Shown: piece after piece, positions 36,018 to 47,610 of the stretch
How positions within the stretch are numbered: the first letter of the stretch is position 1
How the letters are laid out: the number at the start of each line of letters is the position of its first letter
Assembly (NCBI GenBank): GCA_965243415.1
Contig: OZ251549.1
Coordinates: forward strand, 2,418,001 to 2,482,000
DNA: 64,000 nt
Direction: 5' to 3'
Source: G965204755 sp965243415
Lineage (GTDB): Bacteria > Acidobacteriota > Vicinamibacteria > Marinacidobacterales > Marinacidobacteraceae
Program-made: the position numbers and the translations under genes
The notes under the pieces: generated by a model
Databases searched by the model: none
Told to the model about the DNA's origin: nothing
What the model saw: the letters and a program-made list of their open reading frames with translations, nothing else

Positions 36018-37520
36018 ATGTCCGACGCTCCGGAACGCAAGGGGTTCTTCGCGCGCCTGCGGGAGTCCTTCCGCAGATCCCGGCCGGAGGGGAGCAACGG
36101 CGGCTTCCCCGCGGCGCCCCAAGCCGCCGGCGATCCGCCGCGGAAGGGGTTCTTCGCGCTCGTCCGCGAGTCGCTCCGCAGTTCCGACCGCGACCTGACC
36201 ACCGGCCCGCTCTCGCCGGCGGTGGTGGTGCTGGCGGTGCCGATGGCGCTGGAGATGGTGGGCGAGTCCATCTTCGCGGTGGTGGACGCGCTGTTCATCT
36301 CGCGCCTGGGCGCCCCGGCGCTGGCCTCCGCCGGGCTCACCGAGACCGCGCTCGACCTGGTGTACGCGGTGGCCATCGGCTTCTCCTTCGCGGTTACCGC
36401 GGTGGTCTCGCGGCGCGTCGGGGAAGGGGACGAACGGGGGGCGGCGGGCGCCGCGGTGCAGGCCATCGGTCTCGGCCTGGGGGTCTCGGTGGTCTTCGGG
36501 GCGATCGGCGTCCTGTTCGCCCCCTACGCCCTCGCGGTGATGGGCGCGCAGCCGGAGACCATCGCCGTCGGCACCACCCACGCCCGGATCATGTATGCCG
36601 GGATGGCGACGATCATCCTGCTGTTCCTGAACAACGCCATCCTGCGCGGCGCCGGCGACGCCCAGGCGGCGATGCGCTCGCTCTGGCTCGCCAACGGGAT
36701 CAACATCGTCCTCGATCCCTGCCTCATCTTCGGGTTGGGGCCGTTTCCCGAACTGGGACTGCCGGGAGCGGCGGTGGCCACCACCATCGGGCGCGGCATC
36801 GGCGTGCTCTACCAGTTCCGGGTGCTGGCGCGGGGGCCCCGGCTGCGGATCCTCCGGGAAGACCTGCGGGCGCAGTGGCCGGTCATGAAGAACCTCTGCC
36901 GGGTCTCCATCGGCGGGGTCGGGCAGATGCTCGCCGACATGCTGCCCTGGATCCTGCTCATCCGGATCATCTCCGGGTTCGGGACCATCGCCGTCGCCGG
37001 CTGGGTCATCGCCATCCGCGTGGCGCTCTTCGTGATCCTGCCCTCGTGGGGTCTGTCGAACGCCGCCGCCACCCTGGTCGGGCAGAACCTGGGCGCCGGG
37101 AAGCCGGACCGGGCGGAGCGGGCGGTCTGGATCACCGGCGGCTGGAACATGGCGTTCATGGCGGCGGTTACCGGGATCTTCGTGGTCTTCGCGCCGGAGA
37201 TCGCCGGCCTGTTCACCACCGACCCGGAGGTGCTGGCCATCGCCGCCACCGCGCTGCGCGTGGTGAGTTACGGGTATGCGTTCTACGCCTGGGGAATGGT
37301 CACCCGGCAGGGGTTCAACGGGGCCGGGGACACGCGCACGCCGACCTACATCGACCTGCTCTGCTTCTGGGCGTTCGAGATCCCGCTGGCGTGGTTCCTC
37401 TCCCGCACGGCGCTGGGGGTCGAAGGGGTGTTCTGGGCGGTCGCCGTCGCGTACTCGCTGTCCGCGGTGGTGAGCACGCTGTGGTTCCTGCGCGGCCGGT
37501 GGAAGACGATGGAGGTCTGA
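36018..37520 (+). CDS. MATE family multidrug/sodium efflux transporter
   Basis: 500 residues. The transporter core from about residue 70 has twelve hydrophobic segments and MATE-typical blocks: PLSPAVVVLAVPMALEMVGES, VDALFISRLGAPALASAGL, AGMATIILLFLNNAILRGAGDAQAAM and VTRQGFNGAGDTRTPTYIDL. It should export cationic drugs or metabolites in exchange for sodium or protons. The first 60 residues are an odd cytoplasmic extension with a duplicated basic motif, RKGFFARLRESFRRS (7-21) and RKGFFALVRESLRSS (42-56), presumably two amphipathic helices produced by an in-frame duplication of about 105 bases. No strong ribosome binding site precedes the ATG. The amidohydrolase gene follows after 77 bases. 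Confidence 0.93.
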   Translation: MSDAPERKGFFARLRESFRRSRPEGSNGGFPAAPQAAGDPPRKGFFALVRESLRSSDRDLTTGPLSPAVVVLAVPMALEMVGESIFAVVDALFISRLGAPALASAGLTETALDLVYAVAIGFSFAVTAVVSRRVGEGDERGAAGAAVQAIGLGLGVSVVFGAIGVLFAPYALAVMGAQPETIAVGTTHARIMYAGMATIILLFLNNAILRGAGDAQAAMRSLWLANGINIVLDPCLIFGLGPFPELGLPGAAVATTIGRGIGVLYQFRVLARGPRLRILREDLRAQWPVMKNLCRVSIGGVGQMLADMLPWILLIRIISGFGTIAVAGWVIAIRVALFVILPSWGLSNAAATLVGQNLGAGKPDRAERAVWITGGWNMAFMAAVTGIFVVFAPEIAGLFTTDPEVLAIAATALRVVSYGYAFYAWGMVTRQGFNGAGDTRTPTYIDLLCFWAFEIPLAWFLSRTALGVEGVFWAVAVAYSLSAVVSTLWFLRGRWKTMEV

Positions 37521-37597
37521 CCGCGGGCGGGATCCGTGGTTTCCCGAATCCGGCGGTCCGGCGAATCCGTCCGGCGAATCCGGGTAGTCTGCAGCGC

Positions 37598-39259
37598 ATG
37601 ACCTCTCCTGCTCGGCGGCGTCGGTTTCGGGCGCCATTCCTCCTTCCCGCGGTCCTCGCCGCCGGTACCGCCTCCGTGGGGGCGCAGACGCCCGGAACCG
37701 CGCCGGAGATCGCCGTCGTCGGCGTCACCGTGATCCCCATGGATCGGGAGCGGACGCTGCCGGACCACACGGTCCTGATCCGCGACGGGCGGATCGCGGC
37801 GGTTACGCCGGCCGCCGAAGCGGCACTCGACGAGGGAGTCGAACGGATCCCCGGCGCCGGCCGGTTCCTGATTCCCGGGCTCGCCGAGTGGCACGGGCAC
37901 CTGCCGGGCGCCGGCGCTTCGCCGCAGCGGGTCGAGGAAGTCCTGATGCTCTACGCGGCGAACGGGGTGACCGTCGTCCGCGGGATGCAGGGGCATCCGA
38001 GCCAGTTGGAACTCCGCGAGCGCATCGCCGCCGGCGAGATCGTCGGGCCCCGGCTGCTCGTCGGCAGCCCGGCGCTGAGCGGGCGGGTCGAGTCGCCCGG
38101 GGAAGCGCGTCGGCTCGTGGCGGAATACGCCGCGGCCGGGTTCGATCTGCTCAAGGTCCACGAGGGGTTCGCGCCGGAGGTGTACCGGGCGGTCGCGGCG
38201 GCGGCCCGGGAACGGGGGCTCCCCTTCGCCGGGCATGTGGCGGATCGGGTCGGGCTCTTCGACTCGCTCGCCGCCGGGCAGGACACCGTGGATCACCTCG
38301 ACAACTTCGTGGAGGCGCTGATTCCGGAGGAGGAACGCGCCGGCATGGAAGCGCTGCGGGGCATCGCGGCGTTCGCCGACCGGGTGGACCCGGCCCGGCT
38401 CGACGCCGCGGTTGCCGCCCTGCTGGATTCCGGCGCGGCGGTGGTTCCGACGATGGTGCTCTGGGAATCGGGCATCCTGCCGACCCGGCCGGCGAGCGCG
38501 CTCCTGGCGGAACGGGACGAAGTGAGGTTCATGCCGCCGACGACGGTCGAGCGTTGGACCGCGGCGGTGGAGCAGGGTCTCGCCCGGCCCGGGGCGGAGA
38601 ACCATGCCCGGGTCGCGGCGCTGCGCCGGGAGATCCTGGCGGCGCTGCACGCTGCCGGGGCGCCGATCCTCTTCGGCACCGATTCGCCGCAGATCTTCAG
38701 CGTCCCCGGTTTCTCCGTCCGCCGCGAACTGGCGCTGCAGGTGGAGGTCGGGATGACTCCCTGGGAGGCGCTCGCCACCGCCACCCGCGCCGTGGCCGAC
38801 CATTCCTCCCGGAACGGCTGGATCCCCGGCGACTTCGGCGTCGTGGCGCCGGGGAACCGCGCCGACCTGGTGCTGCTCGAAGCGAACCCGCTCGAGGACC
38901 TCGCCGCGGTCGGCCGCATCGCCGGGGTCTTCCTCGCCGGGCGTTTCCTGGACGCTGCGGAGATCGCGACGGCTCTCGACGCCATCGCCGCCCGCCACGC
39001 CGCCGAACGCCCCGCGGGCTCCCCTGCCGCCGGGCTCCGCCCCAACTCTGTCCCTGTCGAATCTGTCCCTGTCGAATCTGTCCCTGTCGAATCTGCCCCT
39101 GCCGAGTCTGTCCCGGTCGAGCCTGTCCCTGTCGTGTCGCCCGCTGCGGAACCGGGGACCGCCTTCGCCCCCGAGGTCCGCCGGGACGCCGCTCCGCAGC
39201 GGGCGGAGCCGCCTCCCACGGGCGGGGACCCGGCCGGTCGGCGACCGGGAGCCGCGTGA
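37598..39259 (+). CDS. Secreted amidohydrolase family protein
   Basis: 553 residues; signal peptide about 1-28 (FLLPAVLAAGTASVGAQ). The domain shows the amidohydrolase layout: a beta-sandwich start (IAVVGVTVIPMDRERTLPDHTVLIRDGRIAAV), metal-binding EWHGHLPG, the lysine-containing FDLLKVHEGF, GHVADRVG, HLDNFVEAL, FGTDSPQIFSVPG, and a close GVVAPGNRADLVLLEANPLEDL. The usual HxH is WHGHL. The substrate is unknown; such enzymes in related bacteria are annotated as imidazolonepropionase-like or prolidase-like. The C-terminal 80 residues are low-complexity, with a 15-bp-encoded VPVES repeat. CCGGCGAATCCG repeats precede the start codon. Confidence 0.9.
   Translation: MTSPARRRRFRAPFLLPAVLAAGTASVGAQTPGTAPEIAVVGVTVIPMDRERTLPDHTVLIRDGRIAAVTPAAEAALDEGVERIPGAGRFLIPGLAEWHGHLPGAGASPQRVEEVLMLYAANGVTVVRGMQGHPSQLELRERIAAGEIVGPRLLVGSPALSGRVESPGEARRLVAEYAAAGFDLLKVHEGFAPEVYRAVAAAARERGLPFAGHVADRVGLFDSLAAGQDTVDHLDNFVEALIPEEERAGMEALRGIAAFADRVDPARLDAAVAALLDSGAAVVPTMVLWESGILPTRPASALLAERDEVRFMPPTTVERWTAAVEQGLARPGAENHARVAALRREILAALHAAGAPILFGTDSPQIFSVPGFSVRRELALQVEVGMTPWEALATATRAVADHSSRNGWIPGDFGVVAPGNRADLVLLEANPLEDLAAVGRIAGVFLAGRFLDAAEIATALDAIAARHAAERPAGSPAAGLRPNSVPVESVPVESVPVESAPAESVPVEPVPVVSPAAEPGTAFAPEVRRDAAPQRAEPPPTGGDPAGRRPGAA
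39050..39140 (+). repeat. 15-bp coding repeat (VPVES) in amidohydrolase tail
   Basis: Five to six copies of a 15-bp unit, approximately TCTGTCCCTGTCGAA, encode repeated Val-Pro-Val-Glu-Ser near the C-terminus of the amidohydrolase. Early copies are identical; later ones have drifted. The tail lies after the catalytic domain and is likely a disordered linker. Confidence 0.88.
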
Positions 39260-39405
39260 AGCGACCGCGCCGCCGGTCCCGGCCGCTCGGTCGGACCCGG
39301 CGACCGATGCGGCTCCGCGACGGTCTTTCTCGCTTTCGTTTCGCCCCGCGGGGAACGGCGGCGGCTCGGTCTCCTCTCTTCCGGTCGTAGGGAGAACCTT
39401 CGCCG

Positions 39406-42400
39406 TTGTCGTCGTCCGGAGGCAGCGGCGGGGTCGCGGCCCGCGCGCGGCGGGCGGTCGCCGCGAGTTGGAACGCCCGGGGGAACGCTCGGTGGATGGA
39501 TCGGCGTTGGCCGGACGGGTTCACGACGGCGCTTCTCGTCTTCGTCGCGCTCGGGGTCGGTCTGGTGCTGGCGCGGGAGTGGACCTGGGGAATCGTGTGG
39601 GAGGGCGATTCCGCCCGCTATCTGTCCGCCGCCCGCGGTCTGCTGGCCGGGGACGGGTTCGTGGATGTGACCGGTCGTCCGCTGTCGCTGTGGCCTCCGC
39701 TCTATCCGCTGCTGCTGACGGGCGCCGGCGTCGTCGAACCGATGGCGTTCGCCGCCCCGCTGAATCTCGCCGCGTTCGGCCTGACGATCTTCTGCCTCGG
39801 CCGATACCTGCGGGAGCGTCTCGACTCGGTCTTCCTCCGGGTCTGGACGCCGCTGGTCCTCGCGCTCGCGTGGCCGCTCGCCGAGGTGTCTCGCCGGGCG
39901 CTGAGCGAAACGATCTTCATCCTGTTCGCGACGCTCGCGCTCCGGAGCCTCGACGAGTTCCTGGAGGACGGCCGGCGGGCGGCCTTCGCGCGCACCGCCC
40001 TCTTCTGCGCGCTCGCCTGGCAGACCCGGTATCTCGGGGCCGCACTGGTGCTGGCGGCGGGACTCCTGTTGCTCTTCCGGGGGCGCGAGGCGTTCGCGGC
40101 GCGGGCGAAACGGGTCCTGGTCTTCGGCGCGGTGACCGCGCTGCCGCTCGGTCCGTGGCTCTGGCGCAACCTCAGCCTCTTCGGTCGCCCGGTCACCAAC
40201 TGGGGCCCGAACGACCTCACTCCGGCACAGACCCTGGGCCGGATCGCCCGACTGCTCGGGGAGTGGGCGGCCTTCGATCGGAGCCTGCTGACCGCGGCGG
40301 CGTGGCTGCTGCCGGCGGTCGCCGTATTCGCGCTCCGGAAACCGCTGCGGAGATGGCTCGACCGCGAGCGCCGGCGGGGGACGACCCGCCGGAACTCGAA
40401 CCCGGCCCTCGTGTTCGGCGCCTTCGCCGTTTCCTATGTCGCCGTGTTCGTCGCGGTCCTGGCGTTCGGAGGCAGTTGGAGCGGAGTGCTGCCCCGGTAT
40501 GCGACTCCCCTGTATGTCCCGGCCCTGGTGCTCTTCGCGGTGGCCGCCGATCGCGTCTTCGCCCGCGCGCGGCGATGGCGCCGATGGGGATTCGTCGCCC
40601 CGCTGGCGATGGTTTCCCTGACCTTCTGGCTCGCCGGACAGATCGTCCCCGCCGCGCGCGCCGTCGCCTCGGCGAACTCGCGCGACTACGGCGACCGGAA
40701 CCACCTGCTCGGCCCCCGGTACCGCGAATCCGGGACGCTGCGATTCCTCGAACGGAATCCCGGAGTCGAACTGCGAACGAACGAGGAGTTGGGGACGGTG
40801 TATCTGCATACCGGCCGCCGCGCGCCGAACGGCTCGATGCCCCGCCGGCCCGACCTCCTCGTGGTGGAGGACTTCTCCGCCTGGCTGCGTTCCGTTCCCG
40901 ACGGCGCCCGGGTCGTCTGGTTCCGGTCGTGGTCCCGGGGTCGGGGTGGATTCGTCGCGACGCCGCCGGTGCTGCGCCTCGTTCCGAACCTGGTTCCGGT
41001 GCGGGACTTCGCCGACGGCAGTGTCTTCGAAGTGGCCCGGACCGCGGGCGCGCCGGAACCGTCCGCCTGGACATCCGCCTGGACGGCCGCCTTCGACTCC
41101 TTCGACGGTCCCGGGGCGCGGGCCGCGCCGGCGAGCGGCGAAGCCTTCGAGGTTCGATACGACGACGGCGGCACGCTGATCTATACCCGGGCGCCCTGCG
41201 CTCCGGCCGAAGTGGACGCGCGGTTCTTCCTGACGCTCGACCGGCCCCACGCGACCGCGTCGGCGCGAACCGAAACCGAAACCGAAACGACCTTCTTCGA
41301 CTTCCTGGAGTACGGAGCGATCCGGGAGGGTCGGTGCCTCGCGCTCGTTCCGGTTCCGGAGGGGTATGGGGGGTTCCGGACCGGTCAATCGGACGGGACC
41401 GAACCCTGGACGGCGGCCGGGCGGCTCGACCGGAACCGCTACCGAACGGCGCGCCGCGCCCTCGCTTCCGGCGCGGCCGGCGCGCCGCTGGTCCGCGCCC
41501 GCTTCGACCTCTATCTCGAAGGGAACGAACTCCGCTGGTACCGCGAACCCTGCGCCGCCGGGGAGGCGGACGCGCGATTCACCCTGTCACTCCATCCCTC
41601 CCCGGAGCGCGCCGACGCCGACGGCGGCCCGATCCGGATCCTCGACTTCGACTTCGATGAGTACGGCCTCCGGGAGGACGGGTGGTGCCTGGCCCTCGTC
41701 CCGCTCCCGGCCGAGGGCTACGCGAAGTTCGTGGCCGGCCAGTGGGGAGAAACCGGTTCCTGGCAGGCGGCGGGGCGCCTGGACGAGGAGCGGTACCGGG
41801 CGGCGATCGATTCCGCGACGGCCGGCGCCTGGGGGCCGCCGCTCGAGCGTTCCCGGTTCGATCTCCATCTCGACGGGACGGAACTCCGATACTTCAGGCA
41901 GCCCTGCGCCGCCTCCGACACGGAGGCGCGGTTCTTCCTGCACCTCCACCGGAGCGGGGACGGTTCGGGCGACGGGCGCCCCCGGATCGAGAACCGGGAC
42001 TTCGACTTCCCGGAACACGGGCTGGTCGTGGACGGGAAGTGCCTGGCGATGGTTCCTTTGCCGGGCGACGGTCGTTTCCACCGAATCGCCACCGGCCAGT
42101 GGCGGCCCGGGGAACCCCCGTTCTGGCGCGCCGATCTCTGGTTCCCGCCGCATCGCGCCGCGCTCGAATCCATCGCTTCCGGCGCCTGGGGGCCGCCCGC
42201 GGTTCGCTCCGGTTTCGACCTCTATCTGGAGGGACGAAACCTCTGGTACCACCGCCGGCGCTGTTCCGCCGCCGACCTCGAACCCCGATTCTTCCTCCAC
42301 CTCTACCCGGACGACCCCGCCGACCTTCCGGAGGAAGGAAGCGGCGTCGGTTTCGCCAACCGGGACTTCCGGTTCGCCGACTACGGCGGCCCCCGCGGCG

Positions 42401-42531
42401 ACGCCTGCCTCGCCCGCGTCCCGCTCCCGGCCACCCCGATCGCTCGCCTCCGCACCGGCCAGTTCCGGCCGGGCGGCGACCCCCTGTGGACCGCCGAGAT
42501 CCACCCCGCCGCGCCGCCGCCCGAGGAATGA
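39406..42531 (+). CDS. Membrane glycosyltransferase (PMT/ArnT-like) with four C-terminal repeat domains
   Basis: Up to 1041 residues. The N-terminal half resembles GT39/GT83-type transferases that use polyprenyl-phosphate sugars: a first helix, a periplasmic loop with WEGDSARYLSAARGLLAGDGF (acidic residues as expected for catalysis), WPPLYPLLL, and about ten more helices to about residue 430. After a soluble region, residues about 578-1041 are four tandem units of roughly 105-125 residues. Each contains a strand pair like RFDLYLEGNELRWYREPCAA, a 'DARFFLHL' strand, 'DFDFxEYG', 'CLALVPLP' and a GQW/GQF turn. It should add sugars to lipid or protein in the periplasm. The start is uncertain: TTG at 39406 has GGAGAA upstream; ATG at 39496 is an alternative. 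Confidence 0.85.
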   Translation: MSSSGGSGGVAARARRAVAASWNARGNARWMDRRWPDGFTTALLVFVALGVGLVLAREWTWGIVWEGDSARYLSAARGLLAGDGFVDVTGRPLSLWPPLYPLLLTGAGVVEPMAFAAPLNLAAFGLTIFCLGRYLRERLDSVFLRVWTPLVLALAWPLAEVSRRALSETIFILFATLALRSLDEFLEDGRRAAFARTALFCALAWQTRYLGAALVLAAGLLLLFRGREAFAARAKRVLVFGAVTALPLGPWLWRNLSLFGRPVTNWGPNDLTPAQTLGRIARLLGEWAAFDRSLLTAAAWLLPAVAVFALRKPLRRWLDRERRRGTTRRNSNPALVFGAFAVSYVAVFVAVLAFGGSWSGVLPRYATPLYVPALVLFAVAADRVFARARRWRRWGFVAPLAMVSLTFWLAGQIVPAARAVASANSRDYGDRNHLLGPRYRESGTLRFLERNPGVELRTNEELGTVYLHTGRRAPNGSMPRRPDLLVVEDFSAWLRSVPDGARVVWFRSWSRGRGGFVATPPVLRLVPNLVPVRDFADGSVFEVARTAGAPEPSAWTSAWTAAFDSFDGPGARAAPASGEAFEVRYDDGGTLIYTRAPCAPAEVDARFFLTLDRPHATASARTETETETTFFDFLEYGAIREGRCLALVPVPEGYGGFRTGQSDGTEPWTAAGRLDRNRYRTARRALASGAAGAPLVRARFDLYLEGNELRWYREPCAAGEADARFTLSLHPSPERADADGGPIRILDFDFDEYGLREDGWCLALVPLPAEGYAKFVAGQWGETGSWQAAGRLDEERYRAAIDSATAGAWGPPLERSRFDLHLDGTELRYFRQPCAASDTEARFFLHLHRSGDGSGDGRPRIENRDFDFPEHGLVVDGKCLAMVPLPGDGRFHRIATGQWRPGEPPFWRADLWFPPHRAALESIASGAWGPPAVRSGFDLYLEGRNLWYHRRRCSAADLEPRFFLHLYPDDPADLPEEGSGVGFANRDFRFADYGGPRGDACLARVPLPATPIARLRTGQFRPGGDPLWTAEIHPAAPPPEE

Positions 42532-42647
42532 GTCAACAGCGTCAGTCCCCCGGGCAGGCGCTCCACCGCGAAGCCGTATCCGAGTGCCGTCTCGATCCTG
42601 CCTCTGTCCCGGCGGTTCGGGTCACCTCCGGGGGAGTGGGTGGAGAA

Positions 42648-43736
42648 TCAGCCGGCCGCGCCGGAGCGGTCGGCCGCTTCCTGGAGGAAGTCCTTGACGC
42701 GGACGATTCGGGCGACGGTCTCGTCCAGGTCCACCCTGCCGTTCGCGTCGGTCGCCAGGTACTGCTCGCCGGCCTCGTCGAAGGTGATCTTCAGGAACAT
42801 GGGATAGGCGCCGGAGCGGAATCGCTTGCCCGAGCGGTGGATTCGGCCTCCGGCCAGGCGGGATTCGGCCTCTTGGTACTCGTGGAAGAGGCTTCGCAGG
42901 GTGTTGCTGGGCACTTTCCCGTCCGACCGGGTCGCCTGCACCGTCAGCAGGTTCAGACCGGGATGGCCGGTGCGGATCTGGATTCTGGTTTGGGTCCCGT
43001 CCGGGCGGGGGACTCCTTCGCAGAAGAGGTGGAGGTACGTCGTGCTGCCCCGGATCGTGTCGGTGTGCCACCAGGCGCGGATGCCGACCTTCCCGAGTCG
43101 CTTCTCCAGTTCGAGAAGATAGCCCTCGTACTGCCGCCTTTTCCATTCGGCCGGCGGCTCCTCCCGGAAACGGTTCGTGTCGTCGTCGAACGCGCGCCAG
43201 TTGTCGCGGAGGTCGTCCACGATGCGGTTGCCGGTTCCGGGGTGCTCGTCGAGCACTGCCAGCAGGTCGTCCCGGAGGAAGATCCCGCACTCCATCGAGA
43301 GGCGGTCGGCCCGGTGGTTCGGGGACTCGTTCCCGGTCTTGACATACACGGGGACGATCTCGGACTCGTCGTACTGCTTCCGGGCTTGTTCGACATACCG
43401 CTGGATCTGGCGGCCGTGCTCCCCGGCGTGGATCTTGTCCTCGACGATGAGGAAGACCTTCTCGTCCCCGGCCTCGATGTGGGCGCGCACATCCACGCGC
43501 TTCTCCTGGGTCGCGACCGCGACACTCGTCACCCTCTCGGGCGACCAGTCCCGGCGGTCGGGGTGGCTCGTGACGAGTGCGCCGAGCAGCGCTTTGCCGA
43601 GAGCGTGCATTCCGGAGTCGGGGGCAGGGGCGTCCCGATACTTCGGGTCCGCCCACGCCAGGATGTAGGCGATGGCGGCGTCCTGCGCCAGTTCCCTGGT
43701 GGCGAACCCGTAGAGGTTCGGAAGCGGATGAGTCAT
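42648..43736 (-). CDS. PD-(D/E)XK nuclease family protein
   Basis: 362 residues, soluble. The N-terminal third carries a nuclease core: RVDVRAHIEAGDEKVFLIVEDKIHAGEHGRQIQRY (about residues 80-114), with Asp, Glu and Lys in the order of the PDDEXK_4-type fold and a following QI..Y helix. The rest is a helical/beta region with no known motif (EWKRRQYEGYLLELEKRLG, then TTYLHLFCEGVPRPDGTQTRIQIRTG). Such proteins occur as solitary genes in defence islands and restriction loci; no methyltransferase or ATPase partner is adjacent. It converges on the glycosyltransferase gene, with 116 bases between them, and is separated from nrdJ by a long gap. Confidence 0.82.
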   Translation of the reverse strand: MTHPLPNLYGFATRELAQDAAIAYILAWADPKYRDAPAPDSGMHALGKALLGALVTSHPDRRDWSPERVTSVAVATQEKRVDVRAHIEAGDEKVFLIVEDKIHAGEHGRQIQRYVEQARKQYDESEIVPVYVKTGNESPNHRADRLSMECGIFLRDDLLAVLDEHPGTGNRIVDDLRDNWRAFDDDTNRFREEPPAEWKRRQYEGYLLELEKRLGKVGIRAWWHTDTIRGSTTYLHLFCEGVPRPDGTQTRIQIRTGHPGLNLLTVQATRSDGKVPSNTLRSLFHEYQEAESRLAGGRIHRSGKRFRSGAYPMFLKITFDEAGEQYLATDANGRVDLDETVARIVRVKDFLQEAADRSGAAG

Positions 43737-44613
43737 CGGGGACTACTCCTTTTGTTCTGCTCGTGGAGACGGACGTTTTCGGCCGCGCTCGAGAACGACG
43801 CGGTTGACGGAGGGAGGCGGCGTGGCCTCCCGGACTCATGGGGCGGCAGTCCGGGGCTCGGGCCGGCACTCGGGCGGGTCCCGCCGGCGACGCTCGTTCG
43901 CCGTGCGCCGTGACTCCGGAGGGGACGAAGTGTCCCGTTGGGATTCCGCGGAACCGCAGACGCCGCGGTCATGGAGGCGACGCCGGTGGCGTCGGAGGGG
44001 GAGTAGGGCGCCGAGGCGCCGCTTCGGTCGGGGCGGCCCGGAGCCGCCGGGCTCAGTCGGCGGGGGTCAGAAATCCAACGATATGGATTTCGGGGGGGGG
44101 GGGGCAGGGCGTTCACGGCCGGTTCGGCAGCCCATTCTTGCACAGTGTCGAATCGAGTCGGACCTTCGACGAGGTCAACGAATGGGAACCCGACAGATCA
44201 GGGCGACGGGCTCTGCGCCCGTAGTTCCGCCGGCTCAGACCGTGTGGCGCACGGTGGGGCCTCCGCCCGGGCGAACCCGGCAACCCCCACATGGCACCCG
44301 CTTCCGAAGAAACTGGCTACGGCCCGGAGAAAATCACCGTGTCACGTGCGCCGTGCGGGAGCGTAGCACCTCGGGCGCGGTCAGTCCTCGGCGCTTTCTC
44401 CCCGCGCCTCGGCCCGCGATCCGGTCTTCCGCGGTGGTCGGCCCCGACGGGGAACTCGAGTTTGTCGCTCGCGAGTTCCCGGCCGTTCTTCCCGCGGGTG
44501 CGGCGCGCGTGATCGGAAGCTCGGGCTGATCGGCGCCGGTCGGGGCCCGGCGATTCGGGGGTGCTCCGGCGCGCCCCGCCGCGGCGGAGGGGGGACGCGC
44601 CGGCGGGGTCAGG
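43737..44613. other. 877-base gap with G-tract and hairpin, no convincing gene
   Basis: This lies between the start of the PD-(D/E)XK gene and the stop of nrdJ. Frames on both strands are Arg/Gly/Pro-rich and match no family. Bases near 44070-44090 form a possible hairpin (AAATCC, eight-base loop, GGATTT) followed at once by a run of about 13 G at 44091-44104. From 44140 to about 44420 the composition is less GC-rich, with GAAGAAACTGGC and GAGAAAATC stretches unlike nearby genes. I tried tRNA, tmRNA, RNase P and SRP RNA patterns without success. It should contain the promoter of the nuclease gene and the end of the nrdJ transcript. Confidence 0.5.
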
Positions 44614-47442
<2,829 letters not shown>

Positions 47443-47484
47443 CGCTTCCTCCCTGAGGGTGGATGTCATCGATTATGTTGATTC

Positions 47485-47501
47485 GGCGCGGAAGCCGCGC
47501 C
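47485..47501 (-). other. Hairpin in the nrdJ leader
   Basis: A perfect 7-bp GC stem (GGCGCGG / CCGCGCC) with a three-base loop lies in the presumed nrdJ leader, 43 bases before the start codon and just downstream of the proximal NrdR box. It might affect leader folding; no function is evident. Confidence 0.45.
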
Positions 47502-47509
47502 TTCCGGGG

Positions 47510-47557
47510 AACCACAAGATGTAGTGGCTGCCGGCCGGGCCGACCACAATATGTGGT
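47510..47557 (-). promoter_or_regulatory. Pair of NrdR boxes upstream of nrdJ
   Basis: Two 16-bp near-palindromes, AACCACAAGATGTAGT (47510-47525) and GACCACAATATGTGGT (47542-47557, plus-strand reading), fit the ACACWATATWTWGTGT-like consensus of the NrdR repressor. They are 32 bp apart centre to centre, three helical turns, the spacing typical of paired NrdR sites. NrdR binds as an ATP/dATP-loaded oligomer to repress ribonucleotide reductase genes when dNTPs are high. The distal box overlaps the predicted -10 element. Confidence 0.85.
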
Positions 47558-47574
47558 GCTCGGCCGATATTCAA
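47546..47574 (-). promoter_or_regulatory. Predicted nrdJ promoter
   Basis: On the minus strand a -35-like TTGAAT (47569-47574) and a -10-like TATTGT (47546-47551) are separated by 17 bases. The -10 lies inside the upstream NrdR box, so repressor binding would block RNA polymerase. Matches to consensus are good for this GC-rich DNA; the start site is inferred. Confidence 0.6.
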
Positions 47575-47610
47575 CTGCCCCGCGGAATCCCGCGGAAATA
47601 TTGGCCTTCG

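Noticed and set aside
44140..44420. Possible tRNA, tmRNA, RNase P or SRP RNA
   Set aside because: No TTCRANY T-loop arm in a cloverleaf context, no tmRNA tag frame, and no RNase P or SRP core motifs could be fitted.
47443..47600. Possible cobalamin riboswitch in front of the B12-dependent reductase
   Set aside because: The conserved B12-box and surrounding riboswitch core were looked for and not found; the leader is short and explained by NrdR boxes, promoter and a simple hairpin.
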